64,000 bases of DNA. It comes from an uncultured Ectothiorhodospiraceae bacterium. GTDB taxonomy: Bacteria; Pseudomonadota; Gammaproteobacteria; UBA9214. Made by a program: the position numbers and the translations under genes. The notes under the pieces were generated by a model, which saw only the letters and a list, made by a program, of their open reading frames with translations, was not told where the DNA came from and did no database searches. Of this stretch, positions 44,844 to 52,909 are shown one piece after another (positions within the stretch are counted from its first letter, which is position 1; every line of letters begins with the position of its first letter). The stretch spans positions 1-64,000 of the forward strand of contig CAMYJI010000001.1 in NCBI GenBank assembly GCA_947258545.1. Direction: 5' to 3'.

Positions 44844-44935
44844 AGCTATCGGCATCAATCCACTGACCGTGCCGGGTTTCGTGTACGCGATAGCTAAAAC
44901 CATACACCATTCAACGTGGTACTAACACGAAACCC
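44844..44935 (+). promoter_or_regulatory. Leader with interleaved inverted repeats (pseudoknot topology)
   Basis: Two perfect inverted repeats are interleaved. AGCTATCG at 44844-44851 pairs with CGATAGCT at 44888-44895, and GGGTTTCGTGT at 44874-44884 pairs with ACACGAAACCC at 44925-44935. The order A-B-A'-B' allows either two alternative hairpins or an H-type pseudoknot. The last arm ends two bases before the ATG at 44938, where no Shine-Dalgarno sequence is seen, so pairing would bury the start region. It is a candidate cis-regulatory RNA; I do not recognise it as a known riboswitch class. Confidence 0.55.
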
Positions 44936-44937
44936 TT

Positions 44938-45975
44938 ATGATCATTAATCGTGTCGCTGCCGCCTGTTCCCTTGTCCTGACGGTTGTAACCAGCAATCCA
45001 TTGGCAGCAGACCTGCACCTGCAACACGAGATGGTGCATAACCTTCATTTCGGTCATGAACCCGTCGGGGTGATGGGCGCGCATATCCATCATGAAGGTA
45101 ACTGGATGTTTTCCTACCGCTGGATGCGCATGGAAATGGAAGGCAACCGGGCGGGTACGGAGCGGCTGAGTGCGGGTGAGATTCTCAGACAGGGCTACAG
45201 CGTGGTGCCCGAAAGAATGGACATGGATATGCACATGTTCGGTGCCATGTACGGCGTCAGTGACGACCTGTCCCTGATGTTGATGCTGCCCTGGCTCGAT
45301 TTGGAGATGGAGCATGTCACCGGGATGGGCAGCCGCTTCTCAACAGCGGCGGAAGGAGTCGGCGACGTCACGGTCAGTGCGCTCTATCGTCTCGGCCAGT
45401 GGGGCAGGCATCAACTGCACCTGAACGCCGGACTGGGGCTGCCGACCGGTTCCATCGATGAGCGGGACGACACGCCGATGGGGACGGATCAGCACCTGCC
45501 GTACCCGATGCAGACCGGCTCCGGTACCTATGACATCCTCCCTGGTATCACTTGGCTTGGCGAAGTCGCACGCCTGTCCTTGGGCGCGCAGGCGCTGGCC
45601 ACGATCCGGCTGGGCGAGAATGACAATGACTATACCCTGGGCGACCGTTACCGTCTGACGGCCTGGGTGTCGCACCAGGGGACCTTGGGCTGGGGTGTCT
45701 CGCTGCGTCTCGATGCGCAGTGGTGGGATGACATCGAGGGTCGGGACAGCAAGCTGGCGCCGATGATGGTCACGATGGTGCCGTCTGCAGACCCGGATTT
45801 GCGTGGCGGTGAGCGGCTTGAGCTGCTTCTGGGGCTGGGTTTTTCTCCGGCTGACGGTGCCTTCAAGGGGCATCGGCTGGCGGCCGAGTGGGGCAGTTCC
45901 CTGCACCAGGATCTGAACGGGCCACAACTGGAAACCGACTGGACACTGACGCTCGGCTGGCAGTATCCCCTCTGA
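44938..45975 (+). CDS. Met/His-rich outer-membrane beta-barrel protein (MetA-pathway/transporter-like)
   Basis: 345 residues. Signal peptide about 1-24 (ending PLAA). The mature N-terminal third is unusually rich in Met and His: ADLHLQHEMVHNLHFGHE, MGAHIHHEGNWMFSYRWMRM and ERMDMDMHMFGAMYG. The remainder is alternating beta strands of the Phenol_MetA_deg/'transporter' outer-membrane family, with LYRLGQWGRHQLHLNAGLGLPTGSID and a C-terminal LTLGWQYPL. The Met/His clusters suggest copper or silver binding, so an envelope metal-handling role is inferred, not shown. It is preceded by a pseudoknot-like leader and followed by a strong terminator. Confidence 0.72.
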   Translation: MIINRVAAACSLVLTVVTSNPLAADLHLQHEMVHNLHFGHEPVGVMGAHIHHEGNWMFSYRWMRMEMEGNRAGTERLSAGEILRQGYSVVPERMDMDMHMFGAMYGVSDDLSLMLMLPWLDLEMEHVTGMGSRFSTAAEGVGDVTVSALYRLGQWGRHQLHLNAGLGLPTGSIDERDDTPMGTDQHLPYPMQTGSGTYDILPGITWLGEVARLSLGAQALATIRLGENDNDYTLGDRYRLTAWVSHQGTLGWGVSLRLDAQWWDDIEGRDSKLAPMMVTMVPSADPDLRGGERLELLLGLGFSPADGAFKGHRLAAEWGSSLHQDLNGPQLETDWTLTLGWQYPL

Positions 45976-46052
45976 GCTGGGACAGCTGCGACATTATGCC
46001 GCATTCCCACGCGCTGGCCGATGCGTTAATCTGATTGCCGCAGTGTTTTGAT

Positions 46053-46107
46053 AAGGCGGTATATCGGCCCCCCCTACCAATCTCCCTCTTCGATATACCG
46101 CCTTTTT
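46053..46107 (+). terminator. Terminator after the Met/His-rich protein gene
   Basis: AAGGCGGTATATCG (46053-46066) pairs perfectly with CGATATACCGCCTT (46091-46104), a 14-bp stem with a 24-base loop and TTTTT after it. The loop is long for a classical terminator, but the stem and T-run are convincing. Confidence 0.8.
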
Positions 46108-46280
46108 ACTCCGTCGGCCCTGCTGATCACGGGCGCGCCCCTGTGACGTTCCTCGCTCGATCCTAGCCTGGACCCCTGGTCATATCACCCGGCCGGGTGA
46201 TTCTGTTTGCCCCGATGCGGTGGCGTCGATCACCTGAATTCGGTCGATTTAAATGGAGAAACTCCTGATAATATTTTATA

Positions 46281-46302
46281 GTCTCAATGCCTTATAAGAG
46301 AC
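46281..46302 (+). promoter_or_regulatory. LysR-type operator candidate (GTCTC-N12-GAGAC)
   Basis: GTCTC (46281-46285) and GAGAC (46298-46302) are an inverted repeat whose spacing suits the T-N11-A rule for LysR-family binding sites, 40 bases before the LysR gene; an internal CTTATAAG palindrome lies between the arms. Autoregulation of the downstream gene is the simplest reading. The remaining part of 46108-46280 shows no motif. Confidence 0.5.
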
Positions 46303-46341
46303 ACCCTGGCGAGTAACGGGTTCTTTACACGGATAAAGATC

Positions 46342-47250
46342 ATGGCTGACCGCAGATTACAGGTTTTTCACACCGTCGCCCGCCTGCTGAGCTTCACCAA
46401 GGCGGCGGAGAGCCTGCATATGACCCAGCCTGCGGTGACCTTCCAGGTCCGCCAGCTCGAGGAATATTTCAATACCCGCCTGTTTGATCGCACCCATAAC
46501 CGGATCAGCCTGACCGAGGCGGGCAAGCGGGTCTACGAGTTTGCCGACCGTATCTTCAAACTCTATGCCGAGATGGAGAATGCCGTCCGTGACATGACCG
46601 GGGAGATCAGCGGTGTCCTGATTATCGGCGCGAGCACCACCATCGCCGAGTACATGCTCCCTGCGCTGCTGGGGGACTTCAAGAAGAAATATCCGGATAT
46701 CAATGTCCACCTCAAGGTGTCCAATTCCGATGGCATCGTGCACATGGTCGAGAACAACGACATCGACCTGGGCGTGGTCGAAGCCCCGGTCATGAACAAG
46801 AACCTGGTGGTGGAGGAGTGTCGCAAGGATCGCCTGGTCGCGATTGTTTCACCGACGCACTCGTTGGCGAAAAAACAGAAGGTCATGATGCCCGAGTTGC
46901 TGGAGGCGGCGTATATCGATCGCGAAGAGGGCTCGGGCACCCGCGAAGTCATTCTGGAATACCTCGCCGACCTGGGTATGAATGCGACCGACGTGCATGT
47001 CTCCATGGAGCTGGGCAGCCCCGAAGCCATCAAGGGGGCGGTGGAGGCGGGCATGGGCGTCTCCATCGTATCCGAGGTGACCATTCACAAGGAATTGCAG
47101 CTTGGCACTCTGGTCGCGCTGGAGCTGGACCCGCCACTCGAACGGCCATTCTCGTTCGTGCACCAGAAGCAGAAATTCCGCCAGCGTGCCATGGATGAAC
47201 TGCTCGACTTTGCCCGTGCCTATTGCCTGTCGCATCAGGATGACTCTTGA
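46342..47250 (+). CDS. LysR-family transcriptional regulator (CysL-like)
   Basis: 302 residues. The N-terminal winged helix is LQVFHTVARLLSFTKAAESLHMTQPAVTFQVRQLEEYF, ending NRISLTEAGKRVYEFA. The effector domain starts GVLIIGASTTIAEYMLPALLGDFKKKYPDI and carries VSNSDGIVHMVENNDIDLGVVE, resembling the CysL/CbbR group of LysR regulators. The inducer is unknown. It precedes a small gene and a PerM-type permease; the short gaps (46 and 3 bases) suggest a single transcript. Confidence 0.85.
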   Translation: MADRRLQVFHTVARLLSFTKAAESLHMTQPAVTFQVRQLEEYFNTRLFDRTHNRISLTEAGKRVYEFADRIFKLYAEMENAVRDMTGEISGVLIIGASTTIAEYMLPALLGDFKKKYPDINVHLKVSNSDGIVHMVENNDIDLGVVEAPVMNKNLVVEECRKDRLVAIVSPTHSLAKKQKVMMPELLEAAYIDREEGSGTREVILEYLADLGMNATDVHVSMELGSPEAIKGAVEAGMGVSIVSEVTIHKELQLGTLVALELDPPLERPFSFVHQKQKFRQRAMDELLDFARAYCLSHQDDS

Positions 47251-47296
47251 ATCAGCCGGTTACACCGTGGCCTGAAGCCACATCTGGCTCGCTGCA

Positions 47297-47677
47297 GTGA
47301 CGTCGACCGACCAACAATTGATGGAAATCTACCGACGGCTCGAACCCGGTGACCGGGAAACCCTGCTGGCGTTCGCGGAGTTTCTCGGGCAGCGCGTCAC
47401 GGATCCCGCGCCACGTGCAGGCGGCGGAAAGAGCGCGCCGGTGGCGATCCCCGATCCCCTCGCGATTGAACGGCCGGCACAGGAATCCGTGGTAGCCGGG
47501 CTGAAACGGCTGTCAAAGACCTATCCAATGCTGGATAAAAGCGAGATGCTCGGCGCCACATCGGACCTCGTTGCGACCCATATCATGCAGGGCACCGCGG
47601 CGGGGGAGGTAATCGATATCCTGGAAGAGATCTTCCGGGAACACTACCAGCAACAAAAAGAGGGCCGGGACTCCTGA
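47297..47677 (+). CDS. Conserved hypothetical protein upstream of the PerM-like gene
   Basis: 126 residues, acidic and soluble. The visible parts are a helical N-terminus with YRRLEPGDRETLLAFAEFLG, a Pro-rich linker (about 37-60), and a helical C-terminal domain with LKRLSKTYPMLDKSEMLGATSDLVATHIMQGT and a coiled-looking EEIFREHYQQQKEG end. No family is recognised. The start is GTG 47297; ATG 47321 is an alternative. The stop is three bases before the permease start, suggesting the two are co-translated and functionally linked. Confidence 0.6.
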   Translation: MTSTDQQLMEIYRRLEPGDRETLLAFAEFLGQRVTDPAPRAGGGKSAPVAIPDPLAIERPAQESVVAGLKRLSKTYPMLDKSEMLGATSDLVATHIMQGTAAGEVIDILEEIFREHYQQQKEGRDS

Positions 47678-47680
47678 GTC

Positions 47681-48775
47681 ATGAATATCCTGCGTGAATG
47701 GTACCAACGGCATTTTTCCGACCCGCAGGTCGTCATCCTTGCGGCGATATTGATTGCCGGTCTGGTGGTGATCATCACCCTGGGCAATATGCTGGTGCCG
47801 GTGCTGGTGGGCGTGGTGATAGCCTACCTGCTGGACGGGGTGGTCGAAAAATGCACCAACCTCGGCGCACCGCGTATCTCAGCCGTAGTGCTGGTGTTTA
47901 TCATGTTCATCTCCTTCCTGGTGTTTGCTATGTTCTGGATGGTGCCGCGGCTGTCGTCCCAGCTGACACAGCTGGTACAGCAGTTGCCGGTTATGATGGG
48001 GCACGGGCAGGAGGCTTTGCTGCACCTGCCGGAGAAATACCCGAACCTGTTCACCGAGCAGCAGGTCAATGAACTGATCCAGGCGATCCGTTCCGAAATC
48101 ACGGCCATGGGCCAGCGCCTGCTGTCCATGTCGGTGGCCTCGGTCATTACACTGATTACCCTGATTGTGTACATCATCCTGGTGCCGGTGCTGGCGTTCT
48201 TCTTTCTCAAGGACAAGCACCGTATCCTGGCCTGGTTCAGCAAGCGCCTGCCCACCGAGCGCCGCCTGGCCGACCAGGTCTGGCATGACGTCAACCTGCA
48301 GGTTGCCAATTACGTGCGCGGCAAGGTCTGGGAGATCGTGATCGTCGGCGCTGTGTCCTTCGCAACCTTTATCTTCATGGGGCTGCAGTATGCCCTGTTG
48401 CTGGCCACCATGGTGGGCTTGTCGGTGATCATCCCCTACATCGGTGCCGCGGTCGTGACGGTGCCGATCGCCATCATTGCCTATTTCCAGTGGGGCTGGG
48501 GTGCGGACCTGGCCTGGGTAGTGGTCGCCTACGGGGTGATCCAGGCGATTGACGGGAACCTGCTGGTTCCGCTGCTGTTCTCCGAGGTCGTCGACCTGCA
48601 CCCGGTGGCCATCATCATTGCCGTGCTGGTGTTCGGCGGGGTATGGGGGTTCTGGGGGGTGTTTTTCGCGATACCGCTGGCCACCCTGGTGCAGGCGGTG
48701 CTTAACGCCTGGCCGCGCAAGCACAAGGAGCCTGCGCCGCCCGCGGAAGATTCAGTCCAGGAACCGGCTGGCTGA
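47681..48775 (+). CDS. AI-2E/PerM-family membrane transporter
   Basis: 364 residues with about eight membrane helices arranged as in PerM/YdiK/TqsA: helices at about 18-38, 40-58, 65-85, a central periplasmic region (LTQLVQQLPVMMGHGQEALL), then helices about 150-180, 205-240, 250-290 and 305-340. The family signatures NYVRGKVWEIVIVGAVSF, YIGAAVVTVPIAIIAYFQWG and DGNLLVPLLFSEVVDLHPVAIIIAVLVFG are all present. Members export small molecules or ions, or act as Na+/H+ antiporters; the cargo here is unknown. ATG 47681 lies three bases after the preceding stop. Confidence 0.87.
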   Translation: MNILREWYQRHFSDPQVVILAAILIAGLVVIITLGNMLVPVLVGVVIAYLLDGVVEKCTNLGAPRISAVVLVFIMFISFLVFAMFWMVPRLSSQLTQLVQQLPVMMGHGQEALLHLPEKYPNLFTEQQVNELIQAIRSEITAMGQRLLSMSVASVITLITLIVYIILVPVLAFFFLKDKHRILAWFSKRLPTERRLADQVWHDVNLQVANYVRGKVWEIVIVGAVSFATFIFMGLQYALLLATMVGLSVIIPYIGAAVVTVPIAIIAYFQWGWGADLAWVVVAYGVIQAIDGNLLVPLLFSEVVDLHPVAIIIAVLVFGGVWGFWGVFFAIPLATLVQAVLNAWPRKHKEPAPPAEDSVQEPAG

Positions 48776-48827
48776 GCCACTGGTTCCATCCGGACAACAG
48801 GCGCGGAACAGCGCCACCCGGTCCGGG

Positions 48828-49295
48828 TTACAGTTCCTTGATGGCCTCCAGCACCTCGTCGACGTGGCCCTTGACCTTGACCTTGCGCCATTCCCTGCGC
48901 AGGACGCCCTTGCCGTCAATCAGAAAGGTGCTGCGTTCGATGCCCATGACCTTGCGGCCATACATGTTCTTCTCCTTGATGACATCAAATAACTTGCAGG
49001 CCTTTTCGTCGGCGTCGGAGAGCAGTTCAAATGGAAAGCCCTGCTTGGTCTTGAAGTTTTCGTGTGACTTGATGCTGTCGCGAGAGATGCCCAGTACCGC
49101 TGTATTGCGGCGCCGGAACTTGTTGATCTGGTCGCGGAAGTCCTGGCCTTCCAGGGTGCAGCCCGAGGTGTTGTCCTTTGGGTAGAAATACACGACCACG
49201 TTCTTTCCCTTGAAGTCCGCTAACGACAGGGTCTGGTCGCCCGTCGCGGGCAGACTGAAATCGGGTACTTTCTTGCCTGTGCTGATCTTGCTCAT
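48828..49295 (-). CDS. bcp: Peroxiredoxin Bcp/PrxQ
   Basis: 155 residues. The peroxidatic cysteine is in YPKDNTSGCTLEGQDFRD (residue about 46), within the family T-x-x-C motif. The resolving cysteine that many Bcp proteins have five residues later (CxxxxC, typically GCTTEACGF) is absent: the position is occupied by Q in LEGQDF, so this is a one-Cys type that would need an external thiol. FLIDGKGVLRREW and the C-terminal VLEAIKEL match the family. Next to gcvR as in E. coli. Confidence 0.9.
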   Translation of the reverse strand: MSKISTGKKVPDFSLPATGDQTLSLADFKGKNVVVYFYPKDNTSGCTLEGQDFRDQINKFRRRNTAVLGISRDSIKSHENFKTKQGFPFELLSDADEKACKLFDVIKEKNMYGRKVMGIERSTFLIDGKGVLRREWRKVKVKGHVDEVLEAIKEL

Positions 49296-49322
49296 GATCC
49301 TGGTATCGTCCTCAGGGTCCGC

Positions 49323-49874
49323 TCAGCCCTTGACGGGCTCTATGACGGCATCGAGATTCAGCTGGTCACAAAAGTCCATGAACTCGTCACGTAGCACGGA
49401 AATCTGCATATTGGCCGGAATATCGACGCACAGGTGAACGGAAAACATCGGGGTGCCGGTGTGCGCAGCGGCATACGTCGAGGTGATCATTTCCTGGATA
49501 TTGATCTTGCGCTGTGAAAAAAAGCGCGCCAGGTTATGCACGATACCCGGCTGGTCGAGCGCGACCACATCGACCCCGTAGGGCAGGAGGTCCTTGCTGA
49601 TCTCCCTGGGTGCCGTGCGCCGTGCAGCGACCGTCAACTCAAGACGTTCTTCCAGGGGGCGGATCTGGTTTTCCAGCCTGGCGATGTTGTTCCAGTTTCC
49701 GGCGACCAGCAGGAGGATGGCAAAGTCACCCCCGAGCACGGTCATGCGACTGTCGATAATGTTGCAGCCACAATCCAGCACGCAGCGTGACAGCTCGTCG
49801 ATAATTCCGGGCTTGTCTTTGCCCAGGGCGGACAGGACCAGCTGGCTCGTGTTTGTCTTGGATTGTTTGCTCAT
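49323..49874 (-). CDS. gcvR: GcvR, ACT-domain regulator
   Basis: 183 residues with two ACT domains: LVLSALGKDKPGIIDELSRCVLDCGCNIIDSRMTVLGGDFAILLLVAG (first, core GKDKPGIIDELSRCV) and VVALDQPGIVHNLARFFSQRKINIQEMITSTYAAAHTGTPMFSVHLCVDIP (second). GcvR binds glycine and counteracts GcvA at the glycine-cleavage promoter. The gcvR-bcp pair next to dapA-bamC matches the E. coli order. Confidence 0.88.
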   Translation of the reverse strand: MSKQSKTNTSQLVLSALGKDKPGIIDELSRCVLDCGCNIIDSRMTVLGGDFAILLLVAGNWNNIARLENQIRPLEERLELTVAARRTAPREISKDLLPYGVDVVALDQPGIVHNLARFFSQRKINIQEMITSTYAAAHTGTPMFSVHLCVDIPANMQISVLRDEFMDFCDQLNLDAVIEPVKG

Positions 49875-50053
49875 CGTGTCCGGCTAGCAGCCCTCGTCGG
49901 GGCTGAATGTCTGGTTTGTTTCACAGTCTAGCATTATTACACTTCAAGGTGCTCCTGGCCGGGTCTGCGGTTGCTGGCGTGGGGCATTCGTCTTGTCAGT
50001 CAGGGATGGCGCCAGTACCATGTCGGTCTCGGACAGGGTACGGAGCGATTTAC

Positions 50054-50932
50054 ATGTTTCACGGCAGTATGGTGGCGCTGGTGACCCCGATGCACCCGGG
50101 TGGCGCCATCGATGAAGGCAGCCTGCAGCGCCTGGTCGACTTTCATGTCGAAAACCATAGCGACGCCATTGTGGTAGCGGGTACCACGGGGGAGTCCGCG
50201 ACCCTGGACGAGAAGGAACATTGCCACCTTATCCGCCGCACCGTGGAAATGGCCGCGGGGCGTGTCCCGATAATCGCTGGAACCGGCGCCAATTCCACCC
50301 GCGAGGCCATTGACTTGACGCGCTGCGCGATGGATGCCGGTGTCGATGCCTGCCTGCTGGTGACGCCGTATTACAACAAGCCCACCCAGGAAGGGTTGTA
50401 CCGGCATTACCGCACGGTGGCGGAAGCCGTCCCGGTGCCCCAGATTCTGTACAATGTACCCGGGCGCACCGCCTGTGACATGCTGCCCGAGACGGTTGAG
50501 CGCCTGGCCAGGATATCCAATATAGTCGGCATCAAGGAGGCGACCGGTGACCTGAAGCGGGCACACGAGATCCTGGAGCGCTGCGGTGAGCGCCTTGACC
50601 TCTACAGTGGCGATGATGCGACCGCTATGGAACTGATTCTGCTGGGGGGCAAGGGCAATGTCTCTGTGACTGCCAATGTTGCACCGGCAGCAATGCACGA
50701 CCTGTGTGCCGCCGCGCTGGCGGGTGACCGCGAGCGAGCGGTGGCCATCAACCAGCGTCTGGAGATCCTGCACCAGACGCTGTTTGTTGAATCGAGTCCG
50801 ATTCCGGTCAAGTGGGCGCTGCACGAGATGGGAATCATCCCGGCCGGTATCCGATTGCCGATGACGCCACTGGCTGAACAATTTCATGACACTGTACGGC
50901 AGGCACTCAGGCAGGCCGGTGTCCTTACATGA
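50054..50932 (+). CDS. dapA: 4-Hydroxy-tetrahydrodipicolinate synthase DapA
   Basis: 292 residues, the usual DapA length. TIM-barrel motifs are all present: GTTGESATLDEKEH (with the T-T of the pyruvate carboxylate site), GTGANSTREAI, TPYYNKPTQEGLYRHY (the catalytic tyrosine region), VPGRTACDM and GIKEATGDL, which holds the Schiff-base lysine (residue about 161). It condenses pyruvate with aspartate semialdehyde for lysine and peptidoglycan synthesis. The start at ATG 50054 gives the canonical MFHGSMVAL N-terminus; the open frame begins earlier at 49907. Confidence 0.93.
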   Translation: MFHGSMVALVTPMHPGGAIDEGSLQRLVDFHVENHSDAIVVAGTTGESATLDEKEHCHLIRRTVEMAAGRVPIIAGTGANSTREAIDLTRCAMDAGVDACLLVTPYYNKPTQEGLYRHYRTVAEAVPVPQILYNVPGRTACDMLPETVERLARISNIVGIKEATGDLKRAHEILERCGERLDLYSGDDATAMELILLGGKGNVSVTANVAPAAMHDLCAAALAGDRERAVAINQRLEILHQTLFVESSPIPVKWALHEMGIIPAGIRLPMTPLAEQFHDTVRQALRQAGVLT

Positions 50933-50942
50933 CAGAGAACTG

Positions 50943-52064
50943 ATGATGCAAACCAGCCTATTTTTGAAAACTGTTGGCACTGTGCTGACCGGCATACTGT
51001 TGCTGAGCGCATGCAGCAGCGTGGATAAGGTAGCCCCCGGCAGGAAGGTGGACTACAAGAAGAGCAGGAGCACGGAGCCCCTTGAGGTCCCGCCGGACCT
51101 GAGTTCTTCAACCATCAAAGATGCACCGGACATGCTCGATAGTGCGAGTGCGCAATACTCCGATTACAGCGATACCGGTCCGGCGGCGGGTGCCGAGACG
51201 GTATTGCCGGACCAGGCGAATATGCGCGTGGTCCGTGACGGGGACCAGCAATGGTTGGTGATTCCCGGCGACCCCGCGCAGATATGGCCCAAGGTCCGCG
51301 GGTTCTGGATGCAGGAGGGTTTTCTGATCAACAAGGAGGATCCGCGGGTCGGCATCCTGGAAACCGGCTGGACGGAGAACCGGGCTGATATCCCCCAGGG
51401 GGTGATTCGCGATTTCCTAGGCAAGGCGATCGATTTCGCCTATTCGTCGGCGACCCGTGACCAGTATCGGGTGCGTCTCGAGAAGGGGACGGAAGCCGGG
51501 ACCACGGATCTCTATCTGACCCACCGGGGTGTGCAGGAAGTGGTGACCGGGAGTGCGACTGACAGCAACACTGCCTGGAATCCACGTCCCTCCGACCCGG
51601 AGCTCGAGGCCGAGATGCTCAAACGCATGATGGTCTACCTGGGCGTCGAGGAGCAGAAGGCGCAAAAACTGCTGGCGCAGAAGACAACACGTGAGACCCG
51701 TGCGCAGCTGGTAAGCGATGCCAGCGGCACCTTGCTCGTCCTGGGCGATGATTTTTCACGTGCCTGGCGGCGTACCGGTGTGGCACTGGACCGGGTCAGT
51801 TTTGCCGTGGAAGACCGCAACCGCTCAGAGGGTATCTACTATGTACGCTATAACGATCCACTGGGCGACCAGGACAAGAAGGGGCTGCTCTCGCGGTTTG
51901 CCTTCTGGTCTTCCGACGACGAACCGGAGGCGACGCTTTACCAGATTGCCCTTCTTGCCAAGGGAGCGGAGACCCACGTGATCGTCAATGATGACACCGG
52001 TAAGCGGGATAATTCCACGACCGCCAAGCGTATTCTGACATTGCTGGAGGAACAGTTGCGCTAG
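50943..52064 (+). CDS. bamC: Outer-membrane assembly lipoprotein BamC
   Basis: 373 residues starting at ATG 50943. The lipobox LLSAC puts the lipidated cysteine near residue 24. Two helix-grip domains follow: LVIPGDPAQIWPKVRGFWMQEGFLINKEDPRVGILETGWTENRADIPQG (first, core VRGFWMQEGFLI) and RAWRRTGVALDRVSFAVEDRNRSEGIYYVRYNDPLG (second, core GIYYVRY). BamC is an accessory lipoprotein of the BAM complex that inserts beta-barrels such as the two FadL proteins here. It follows dapA by ten bases, the classical gammaproteobacterial dapA-bamC pair. Confidence 0.9.
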   Translation: MMQTSLFLKTVGTVLTGILLLSACSSVDKVAPGRKVDYKKSRSTEPLEVPPDLSSSTIKDAPDMLDSASAQYSDYSDTGPAAGAETVLPDQANMRVVRDGDQQWLVIPGDPAQIWPKVRGFWMQEGFLINKEDPRVGILETGWTENRADIPQGVIRDFLGKAIDFAYSSATRDQYRVRLEKGTEAGTTDLYLTHRGVQEVVTGSATDSNTAWNPRPSDPELEAEMLKRMMVYLGVEEQKAQKLLAQKTTRETRAQLVSDASGTLLVLGDDFSRAWRRTGVALDRVSFAVEDRNRSEGIYYVRYNDPLGDQDKKGLLSRFAFWSSDDEPEATLYQIALLAKGAETHVIVNDDTGKRDNSTTAKRILTLLEEQLR

Positions 52065-52081
52065 CCGCTGCCGCCACCTAC

Positions 52082-52843
52082 ATGCGATTCGCCTCCTTAG
52101 GCAGTGGCAGCCGGGGCAATGCCACCCTGGTAGAATCTTCGTCAACCCTGGTAATGGTCGATTGCGGATTTTCCTGCCGGGAGACAGAGCGCCGCATGAG
52201 CCGGCTCGGCCGCAGTCCGGATGAACTGTCCGCAATCCTGGTGACCCACGAACATGGCGATCATATCCGTGGTGTGCCCGTGCTCGCACGCAAGTACAGG
52301 ATTCCAGTCTGGTCGACCAATGGCACCGGCATGATGCTGCAGGATGAGGCGCTGCCCGAGCTGCACCAGTTCGATGCGCACACGGGCATGGAGTTCGGCG
52401 ATCTCGAAATCCGCCCCTACACCGTTCCCCACGACGCCCGCGAGCCCTCCCAGTTCGTATTTTCCGATGGCTGCCTGCGTCTCGGTGTGTTGACGGACAC
52501 CGGCAGGATCACGGCGCATATCTGCGAGTCCCTGGACCGCTGCGATGCCCTGGTGCTGGAATGTAACCACGATCCGCTGATGCTGGCGCAGGGCCCGTAT
52601 TCCAGCAGCCTCAAGGCGCGGGTCGGTGGCCCGCTGGGGCACCTCAGCAACGCCCAGGCCGCAGAACTACTGGGGCGGATCGATATCACGCGTCTGCAGC
52701 ACATTGTGGCGGCCCACCTCAGCGACAAGAACAACCACCCGGACCTCGCGCGCGATGCACTGGCCACCGCCCTGGACTGCGAGCCGGACTGGATCGCGAT
52801 TGCCGGGCAGGAGACGGGACTGTGCTGGCGCACACTTGCCTGA
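52082..52843 (+). CDS. MBL-fold metallo-hydrolase (YycJ/WalJ-like)
   Basis: 253 residues. The binuclear-metal motif THEHGDH (about 56-62) is followed by the other ligand histidines in VPHDAREPSQF, TDTGRITAHI and AAHLSDKNNHPD; LGSGSRGNATLVE is the family's N-terminal strand-turn. This group includes YycJ/WalJ, a 5'-to-3' exonuclease linked to mismatch repair, so nuclease activity is plausible. It lies between bamC and purL, with short gaps. Confidence 0.87.
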   Translation: MRFASLGSGSRGNATLVESSSTLVMVDCGFSCRETERRMSRLGRSPDELSAILVTHEHGDHIRGVPVLARKYRIPVWSTNGTGMMLQDEALPELHQFDAHTGMEFGDLEIRPYTVPHDAREPSQFVFSDGCLRLGVLTDTGRITAHICESLDRCDALVLECNHDPLMLAQGPYSSSLKARVGGPLGHLSNAQAAELLGRIDITRLQHIVAAHLSDKNNHPDLARDALATALDCEPDWIAIAGQETGLCWRTLA

Positions 52844-52909
52844 CTTTTGTGTGCCCGGTTGTTCCAGTATGATTGCCGGCTTTCCAATCCCGGCGATTAC
52901 GGATACCTG

